7,179 nt of DNA from Kiritimatiellia bacterium (GTDB lineage Bacteria; Verrucomicrobiota; Kiritimatiellia; RFP12; UBA1067): positions 1-7,179 of the forward strand of contig JAFVCR010000165.1 in NCBI GenBank assembly GCA_017479035.1. The letters run 5' to 3'. Both the position numbers and the translations under genes were made by a program. Under the pieces are notes generated by a model, which was not told the DNA's origin, searched no databases, and saw only the letters and a program-made list of their open reading frames with translations. Shown piece after piece: positions 1 through 4,883 of the stretch; the stretch's first letter is position 1; each line of letters starts with the position of its first letter.

Positions 1-249
1 AAGGACGCTCTCCTGCGGCGCAACGCATGCCTCCACTTGCAAAACCGTAGCATACTCGTCCGCAATCGCCTCTGGTGCAAAATCGTTCTCATGCAACGTG
101 CGGGATTCCACACTATGCGCGATTTCTATCGTCACGGGTGGCGGCACATCCACGCCGGGCGGCGCGGCTGTGCGGAACAGCCTCCTTGCGGCGATAGCCG
201 CCGCAATATGCACCGCCACGCTTGCCGCGAGGCAAACTGCGAACGTCAC
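1..249 (-). CDS. TonB/TolA-like inner-membrane anchor protein, N-terminal fragment
   Basis: This reading frame stays open to the left window edge, giving 83 residues of a longer protein. Residues 3 to about 21 form one hydrophobic segment (FAVCLAASVAVHIAAAIAA) containing Ser10-x3-His14, the SxxxH pattern found in the transmembrane anchor of TonB and TolA. It is followed by a basic RRLFR and a proline-rich stretch (APPGVDVPPPVTIEIAH) resembling the start of TonB's periplasmic spacer. By family knowledge such a protein would carry proton-motive energy from an ExbB/ExbD-type motor to the outer membrane. The GTG start overlaps the deacetylase stop as GTGA, suggesting translational coupling, but has no clear Shine-Dalgarno. 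An in-frame GTG at 289-291, behind a GAAGG, would add 14 mostly basic residues (RLRPVPRLVHRQA) and better fit an N-in topology. The TonB C-terminal domain lies outside the window, so the coding call is firmer than the family. Confidence 0.6.
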   Translation of the reverse strand, partial: MTFAVCLAASVAVHIAAAIAARRLFRTAAPPGVDVPPPVTIEIAHSVESRTLHENDFAPEAIADEYATVLQVEACVAPQESVL

Positions 250-1163
250 CGCTTGACGGTGAACGAGCCTTGGAACGGGTCGAAGTCGCACACTTTGCCG
301 CCTTCGGAATCAAGTAGGGTGAGCATTGTCCCGCCGAAAATCCTGCCGTCTAGCGCACCTGTGGACGGTGTCGCCACAGTATTGCCGTCGGCATCCTGCG
401 TAAACGTCAATTCCACGCAATCGCGCACCTTTGCGTATGCGCACACGTCGCGGAACGGCGCAATCCAGATGTCCTTCTGCTCGCGCACCCACCTGAAATG
501 CTTGTCAAGTTCTTTCGGGTTTTCCCACATGTCGTATCCGCGCACTATTCCGTGCGTCATTGTAACGACCCACGCGCCCTTCTCTCGTTCGCGCTCGATG
601 TATGCATTGAAATCGTCCGCCTTTGTCTTGCCGCCAAACGCTTTCTGGAACGTGCGCGAACCCACAAGCCCATCCTCCACGAGCGCCACGATGCTCTCGC
701 CGTCCTTGTCCTTCTTGTCGTTAAACGGATAGCAGAACGTGACCGGCCGCAAGCCTGTGCGCTTCTCGATGAGATCGGCATTCAAGTCGCGCTCGGCAAG
801 AATTTCCGCATGGTCTGCGCATCGGGACGTTGCTTTGTGATGCAGACCGTGGCTTGCGATTTCGTTGCCCCACCGTGCGATTTCCGCTATCTGCGGCCAA
901 TCCATCACCGGAGTGCGCTTCAACGATCCAGTCTCCACGGCATCGCCGATTATCCAGAACGTACCGCGCAGCCCGTGCCGCTTCAGTAGCGGGAGAACGT
1001 GCGTGAAGTGGTCGCGCAAGCCGTCGTCGAACGTGTAACTTATGGCGCACGCCTTGCCGTCTTTCCACTTTGCCACCGCATATGGTGCGCCGCCATCCTG
1101 CGCAAAGGCTGCAAGCGGCACTGTTGCCAACGCTAACGCCGCCAACGCGATTGCATTTTTCAT
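246..1163 (-). CDS. Secreted CE4-family polysaccharide deacetylase
   Basis: The product is a 305-residue exported enzyme expected to remove N- or O-acetyl groups from a polysaccharide in the periplasm or outside the cell; the substrate (chitin-like, peptidoglycan or xylan) cannot be told. Residues 1-21 are a signal peptide with a likely signal peptidase I site after AFA. The NodB-type fold shows motif 1 TFDDG (44-48, catalytic base and metal Asp), motif 2 SHGLHH (104-109, zinc histidines, with Gly where Ser/Thr is usual), a motif 3-like CYPFN (144-148) and a motif 5-like THG (203-205). A tail of about 70 residues after 233 is predicted beta-rich and looks like an accessory domain. The ATG overlaps the tadA stop as ATGA, and a GGAGGA Shine-Dalgarno at 1171-1176 sits 7 nt upstream inside tadA. 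A longer upstream reading of this frame is an out-of-frame shadow of tadA, so the start at 1163 with its signal peptide is preferred. Confidence 0.9.
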   Translation of the reverse strand: MKNAIALAALALATVPLAAFAQDGGAPYAVAKWKDGKACAISYTFDDGLRDHFTHVLPLLKRHGLRGTFWIIGDAVETGSLKRTPVMDWPQIAEIARWGNEIASHGLHHKATSRCADHAEILAERDLNADLIEKRTGLRPVTFCYPFNDKKDKDGESIVALVEDGLVGSRTFQKAFGGKTKADDFNAYIEREREKGAWVVTMTHGIVRGYDMWENPKELDKHFRWVREQKDIWIAPFRDVCAYAKVRDCVELTFTQDADGNTVATPSTGALDGRIFGGTMLTLLDSEGGKVCDFDPFQGSFTVKR

Positions 1164-1621
1164 TTGCTTTTCCTCCGTGTCTTGAAAAACGTCTGCAGCA
1201 CCTCGAGGCACTGCTTTTCCATAACGCCGCCTTGCACGGCGGGATGGTGGTTCACCCCCGGATGCGCGAACATGTCGAACACGCTCGCGCCACCGCGCTT
1301 CGGGTCGGCCACTCCCCACACCACGCGGCTGCACCGCGCAAGTATTATCGCACCCGCGCACATCGGGCAAGGTTCTTTGGTTACGTAGAGTGCGCTGTCC
1401 ACAATTCTCCAATTGCCGCGTCTGCGCGCAGCCTCCTCTATTGCGAGTATTTCGGCGTGCGCCGTTGGGCGGTGCAACGTCTCCGTGCGATTGTGTGCGC
1501 GTGCAAGTATTTCGCCAGAAGGAATGTCCACAATCACGCATCCCGCCGGAACCTCTCCGGCGGCGGCCGCAAGCCGCGCTTCCTCCAACGCGATTGCCAT
1601 TATCTCATCGTCTGCCGTCAT
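1160..1621 (-). CDS. tadA: tRNA-specific adenosine deaminase TadA
   Basis: A 153-residue zinc-dependent deaminase that converts adenosine 34 to inosine in the anticodon wobble position (tRNA-Arg ACG in most bacteria), allowing one tRNA to read several codons. The CDA-fold signature is complete: HAE at 55-57 supplies the zinc His and the proton-shuttling Glu, and PCPMC at 84-88 supplies the two zinc Cys. GEVPAGCVIV near the N-terminus and VWGVADPKRGGA at 102-112 are also typical of TadA. The length matches the family (about 150-170). The ATG at 1621 is chosen because the N-terminal helix then aligns with known TadA proteins. It has no Shine-Dalgarno but lies 7 nt after a strong -10 box. The guanine deaminase/riboflavin-type deaminases share the fold, but the motif context and length favour TadA. 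Confidence 0.93.
   Translation of the reverse strand: MTADDEIMAIALEEARLAAAAGEVPAGCVIVDIPSGEILARAHNRTETLHRPTAHAEILAIEEAARRRGNWRIVDSALYVTKEPCPMCAGAIILARCSRVVWGVADPKRGGASVFDMFAHPGVNHHPAVQGGVMEKQCLEVLQTFFKTRRKSK
1171..1176 (-). promoter_or_regulatory. Shine-Dalgarno of the deacetylase gene
   Basis: GGAGGA on the minus strand lies 7 nt before the ATG at 1163 and is embedded in the final codons of tadA. It supports the start that gives the deacetylase a signal peptide. Confidence 0.75.
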
Positions 1622-1628
1622 CGTGTGG

Positions 1629-1657
1629 AGTATAGCATATTTTGCCCGTCCTTGCAA
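1629..1657 (-). promoter_or_regulatory. Sigma70-type extended -10 promoter of tadA, leaderless
   Basis: Read on the minus strand, a -35 box TTGCAA (1652-1657) and a -10 box TATACT (1629-1634) are separated by exactly 17 nt, with TGC directly before the -10 (extended -10). The -10 ends 7 nt before the tadA ATG, so the expected transcription start falls on or one base before the start codon. The element fills most of the 41-nt gap after the CPBP gene. The 13-nt segment GCAAAATATGCTA (1633-1645) is identical to the one in the hrpB promoter. Confidence 0.8.
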
Positions 1658-1662
1658 CGGCA

Positions 1663-2319
1663 TCACCAGAAATGCCATTCGCCCGCAGCGATCACATACA
1701 CCGCCAGCAGCAGATTCGTTGCTACGTGCGCCGTTATCGCCGCCGCAATGCCGCCCTTCTTCGCCGCGAATTGGTAGCACATTGCACACAGGAACGCTAC
1801 TACGAAACGCGGACTGTGCTCTAGCGAGAACACGAACGCCGTCCACAACGCCGCGCTCCAGTTCCACGTTTCGAGTTTCGCATCGCGCCATGTATCGCCG
1901 CGCATTATCCAGCGGTACAGAAAACTCCTGAAAAAAAGTTCCTCCGCCGGCGCGATGACGAACGCGCTGCCCAAAAGCTTGGCTGCCGTAAGAGGCCATC
2001 CGCACGTTTCCGGCGCATACGGCGTTGCGGTATCGATTGGCGTGGCAAAGCCGAACGGCCACAATACACACGTGCGATACCAATCGCAATTCTCCGGCAA
2101 TATCCAGAACGCCGCCACCAAAAGCCCCGCCGGCACGCCCCACAGCATCCTTTTGCAGAAACGTACTTTTCTCATCCACAAACAGAGCAACGCCGCCGTC
2201 GCCACAGAGCGTACCGCATACATCTCCGCCGTGGCCGGCAGTATGTTCTGCAACACTATCCACGCCGCAAAAGGTGCGATGAACATCGCCAAATCCTTTT
2301 TCTCCGCCATATGCTCCAT
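1663..2319 (-). CDS. CPBP-family (CAAX-type) intramembrane metalloprotease or glutamic protease
   Basis: A 218-residue multi-pass membrane protein of the CPBP/Abi family. All three active-site motifs are visible: EELFFR at 126-131, F-x3-H at 164-168 (FSLEH) and H-x3-N at 198-202 (HVATN). Hydrophobic segments lie at about 12-28, 36-49, 60-74, 110-125, 155-166, 171-183 and 190-212. The opening (FIAPFAAWIVLQ followed by YAVRS) recalls the CAAX-protease-related proteins found in organisms with exosortase/PEP-CTERM sorting; this is from memory and is only suggestive. The substrate is unknown. The start at 2319 is favoured over the in-frame ATG at 2310 because GAGAGGAG (2327-2334) is placed 7 nt upstream of it. 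The gene begins 2 nt after the hrpB stop, so it is probably cotranscribed and translationally coupled with hrpB. Confidence 0.85.
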   Translation of the reverse strand: MEHMAEKKDLAMFIAPFAAWIVLQNILPATAEMYAVRSVATAALLCLWMRKVRFCKRMLWGVPAGLLVAAFWILPENCDWYRTCVLWPFGFATPIDTATPYAPETCGWPLTAAKLLGSAFVIAPAEELFFRSFLYRWIMRGDTWRDAKLETWNWSAALWTAFVFSLEHSPRFVVAFLCAMCYQFAAKKGGIAAAITAHVATNLLLAVYVIAAGEWHFW

Positions 2320-2321
2320 TG

Positions 2322-4751
2322 CTACGCTCCTCTCGGCTTTACGCGGCGTGTGGCGATTGCGGTCAGCGGATCCTCCGGCCAGTAATGCTTGGGGTAGCGG
2401 CCGCGCAAGTCTTTGCGCACGAGTGCGTATGTGTTGCGCCAGAATCCCGCAAGGTCTTTCGTTATCTGCACCGGCCTTTGCGCGGGCGAAAGCAGATGCA
2501 TCACCACTTTCGCCCTGCCGCCCGCAATCACCGGCGTGTCCTTCATGCCAAACGTCTCTTGCAGCCGCACCGCCGCGTATGGTTCACCCGCATCGTAATG
2601 GATCGTTATTTCGCTGCCGCTCGGCACGGACATCTTCAACGGCGCAAGTCTGTCCAGTTCGCGCATCGAGGCCCCCGCCTCTGCCATCGCCGCCGCGATT
2701 ACGCCGTGCATGTCAATCTTCTCCAGTTGCCGCCACGTGCGCATTCCGCCTATGAACGCGCCGAAAAACTTTTCCGCCGCCTCCTCCAACGTACAATCGC
2801 GCACGTCCGGCCACGGCTCGCCTATCGCTTCGTGCAAGAACAATATGCGCTCCTGCAACTGCCGCGCACCCTTCGTCCATGCAAGCGCGGCTACGCCCTT
2901 TTTGCGGATGCCCTCGCACAACGCTTTGGCCACGTCGTCTTCTGCGGCATTAGCGTCGGGTGCGCTTTTGATGACCATTCTCCCCAGTCTGCGTTCGCGC
3001 AAAGCCGCCACCTGCTCAAGCCGCGCATCCCACACGCACGAAGTTTTTTCCTCTACAAGCCCTGCGAAGATTTCCTCGATGGCATCTTCGCCTATCGGCG
3101 CAGCCAGATGGATTTTCGCATCTGCCGCAGAATCATCCAGAGTGCAGCACACTAGATATTTCGCGTCCGCAAGCGGTTGCTCGCGCTCCATCCACGCACC
3201 GCGCCCGCCGGAGAGCTGGAACGTGCCATTGCCACGGTTGCGACCTATGCGATCCGGGAATGCAAGCGCAAGTATTTCTCCCGCAAAATCGAAATCCATA
3301 TCCCCTCCACCGCCGCGATGCCACCGCCGCGCAAGTTCTTTCACGCGTGCGGATTGCGCATCTTTGCACCGCAGCACGATGTCCGCCGCTTCACGCACAT
3401 CGCACTCGCGCCGTATGGACGAAGGTGCCTCCTCAAGCAACGCCGCAAGGAATGCGCTTTCACGCGACGGTTCCTTGGTCATCATCGCGGCAAGGCGCGG
3501 ATGCGCGCCGGAGCGCATCATCTGCAAACCCTGCCGCGTAAGGCGCGCAGGTTCTCCCTCCACTGCGCCAAGCATCGCCAAAAGTTCCATCGCCTGCTTC
3601 CAAAGCGCGGCGGGCGGCGGCGTGAGCCAAGGCAGTGAGTCGATGTTTGCCGCGCCCCACGATACGCACGCAAGCGCAACGGGCGCAAGATCAGTCTCCT
3701 CTATTTCAGGCTTCGAGTGCGGCGCAAGCAACCTGTCCTGCGCTTCCGTCCACAGCCGCAAACACACGCCGTTCTGCGTGCGCCCTGCACGCCCGCGCCG
3801 CTGGTCTGCACGGTCGCGGGTGATGCGCATCGTTTCCAAGCGGTTCATTCCGCTGGCGGGGGAGAACCTCCCCACCCGCATCAAGCCGCAGTCTATCACG
3901 GTCGTAACGCCATCAATGGTAAGGCTTGTCTCTGCAATCGATGTGGCAAGTATCACCTTGCGCGAACCATGCGGCGCGGGTGCGAACGCCCGTTGCTGCT
4001 CTGCAAACGGCAGAGCCCCGAAAAGCGGCACTATCTCCGCTCCCGGCTCGCCGCGCAACCGCTCTTCAGTGCGGCGTATCTCTCCCTCGCCCGGTAAAAA
4101 ACAGAGTATATCGCCGGCGCGATCCTCCGCCAGAACTCTCCTCACTGCTCCCGCCATTGTCGCATCTATCGACCCCGCCGGTTCTTCGCGCAGAAATCTC
4201 GTCTCCACAGGATACATGCGCCCTTGTGCATGGATAACTTCGGCATCGCCCAAATGCCGCGCCACGGCATCGGCATCCAAGGTGGCACTCATCACAAGTA
4301 TTCGCAGATCCTCACGCAAACCGCGCCGCACATCCAGCGCAAGCGCAAATCCGAGATCGCAATGGACGCTTCTCTCATGGAATTCGTCGAAGATTATAAG
4401 CCCCGTATCCGCAAGTTCTGGATCGTTCGCAATTCTCTGCGCCAAGAGTCCTTCGGTGACTATTTCAAGGCGCGTCTGCGGGGAGATTTTGCGCTCGAGA
4501 CGCACTTGGTAGCCCACCGTCCCCCCTGCGCTTTCACCAAGCCTACGGGCAATCCATTCAGCCGAATTGCGCGCCGCTAGGCGGCGCGGCTCCAGCATTA
4601 CAATCTTCTTACCCGCGAGAAACGGAGAAGAAAGTAGCGCAGGGGGCACACACGTAGTCTTGCCGCTGCCCGGAGGCGCGGCAAGCACCACGCTTTTGTT
4701 TTTCTCAAGCGCGTCCCTTACTTGTCCGATTACATTCTCCACGGGAAACAT
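2322..4751 (-). CDS. hrpB: ATP-dependent RNA helicase HrpB (DExH box)
   Basis: An 809-residue DExH-box helicase, the usual length for bacterial HrpB. Motif I (P-loop) is APPGSGKT at 25-32, EPRRLAAR follows at 54-61 (motif Ia), motif II is DEFH at 122-125, motif III SAT at 155-157, ATSIAETSLTI at about 269-279 is motif V, and motif VI is QRRGRAGR at 317-324. A helicase-associated region follows, and the C-terminus carries the HrpB-specific block ending in GRYPKHYWPEDP (784-795). It is expected to unwind RNA in the cytoplasm; the cellular role of HrpB is poorly defined even in E. coli, where it is dispensable. The start fits the family because MFPVENVIGQV aligns with the conserved LPVxxVLPxL opening of HrpB. 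No Shine-Dalgarno precedes the ATG; the promoter -10 ends 6 nt upstream. It is the first gene of the hrpB-CPBP unit. Confidence 0.96.
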   Translation of the reverse strand: MFPVENVIGQVRDALEKNKSVVLAAPPGSGKTTCVPPALLSSPFLAGKKIVMLEPRRLAARNSAEWIARRLGESAGGTVGYQVRLERKISPQTRLEIVTEGLLAQRIANDPELADTGLIIFDEFHERSVHCDLGFALALDVRRGLREDLRILVMSATLDADAVARHLGDAEVIHAQGRMYPVETRFLREEPAGSIDATMAGAVRRVLAEDRAGDILCFLPGEGEIRRTEERLRGEPGAEIVPLFGALPFAEQQRAFAPAPHGSRKVILATSIAETSLTIDGVTTVIDCGLMRVGRFSPASGMNRLETMRITRDRADQRRGRAGRTQNGVCLRLWTEAQDRLLAPHSKPEIEETDLAPVALACVSWGAANIDSLPWLTPPPAALWKQAMELLAMLGAVEGEPARLTRQGLQMMRSGAHPRLAAMMTKEPSRESAFLAALLEEAPSSIRRECDVREAADIVLRCKDAQSARVKELARRWHRGGGGDMDFDFAGEILALAFPDRIGRNRGNGTFQLSGGRGAWMEREQPLADAKYLVCCTLDDSAADAKIHLAAPIGEDAIEEIFAGLVEEKTSCVWDARLEQVAALRERRLGRMVIKSAPDANAAEDDVAKALCEGIRKKGVAALAWTKGARQLQERILFLHEAIGEPWPDVRDCTLEEAAEKFFGAFIGGMRTWRQLEKIDMHGVIAAAMAEAGASMRELDRLAPLKMSVPSGSEITIHYDAGEPYAAVRLQETFGMKDTPVIAGGRAKVVMHLLSPAQRPVQITKDLAGFWRNTYALVRKDLRGRYPKHYWPEDPLTAIATRRVKPRGA
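2327..2334 (-). promoter_or_regulatory. Shine-Dalgarno of the CPBP protease gene
   Basis: GAGAGGAG on the minus strand lies 7 nt before the ATG at 2319, inside the last codons of hrpB. It decides between the two nearby in-frame ATG codons (2319 and 2310) in favour of the first. Confidence 0.7.
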
Positions 4752-4757
4752 AGTGCG

Positions 4758-4786
4758 ATACTAGCATATTTTGCGGGGGATTTCAA
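4758..4786 (-). promoter_or_regulatory. Sigma70-type extended -10 promoter of hrpB, leaderless
   Basis: On the minus strand, a -35 box TTGAAA (4781-4786) and a -10 box TAGTAT (4758-4763) are 17 nt apart, with TGC just before the -10. The -10 ends 6 nt before the hrpB ATG, which puts the expected transcription start on the A of the ATG. The 13-nt segment GCAAAATATGCTA (4762-4774) is identical to that of the tadA promoter. It lies downstream of the terminator of the preceding surface-protein gene, so hrpB starts a new transcription unit. Confidence 0.8.
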
Positions 4787-4823
4787 CCTCGCCCGCGCGT
4801 TACCGCTAAATTTCAATGCAGAT

Positions 4824-4861
4824 AAAAAGATGCGGGCGGCAATCATGCCGCCCGCATCTTT
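4824..4861 (-). terminator. Intrinsic terminator of the surface-protein gene
   Basis: A perfect 16-bp inverted repeat (arms 4826-4841 and 4846-4861) encloses a 4-nt loop; the core is very GC-rich (GCGGGCGGC). On the minus strand the stem ends in a run of five T residues (4824-4828) followed by AT. It begins 22 nt after the stop codon at 4884. In the plus direction the trailing T-run is only three bases and no plus-strand gene ends here, so it acts for the minus strand. Confidence 0.92.
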
Positions 4862-4883
4862 CAAGTTATCCGCAAGGATGCGG

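Noticed and set aside
113..313. A short minus-strand frame spanning the deacetylase end
   Set aside because: It competes with the GTG-initiated TonB-like frame, which has a clear membrane segment, runs to the window edge and starts at a GTGA overlap. This frame is Arg/Ala-rich without structure.
37..732. A 231-codon open frame on the plus strand
   Set aside because: It is antisense to the deacetylase and the TonB-like frame. The composition is Arg/His/Ser-rich with no family resemblance.
1164..1541. N-terminal extension of the deacetylase frame
   Set aside because: The extension is an out-of-frame reading of tadA, whereas the start at 1163 has a Shine-Dalgarno and a textbook signal peptide.
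1622..2263. N-terminal extension of the tadA frame
   Set aside because: It is a shadow of the CPBP protease gene and passes through the tadA promoter. TadA has its usual length from 1621.
2710..4512. A 600-codon open frame on the plus strand
   Set aside because: It lies entirely antisense to hrpB, which has full helicase motifs. The translation is low-complexity, Ser/Arg/Ala-rich with no recognisable motif, as expected of a shadow frame in GC-rich coding DNA.
4752..4883. Riboswitch or small RNA in the 132-nt gap before hrpB
   Set aside because: The only strong secondary structure is the terminator hairpin, and the hrpB transcript is predicted to have no 5' leader that could hold a riboswitch.
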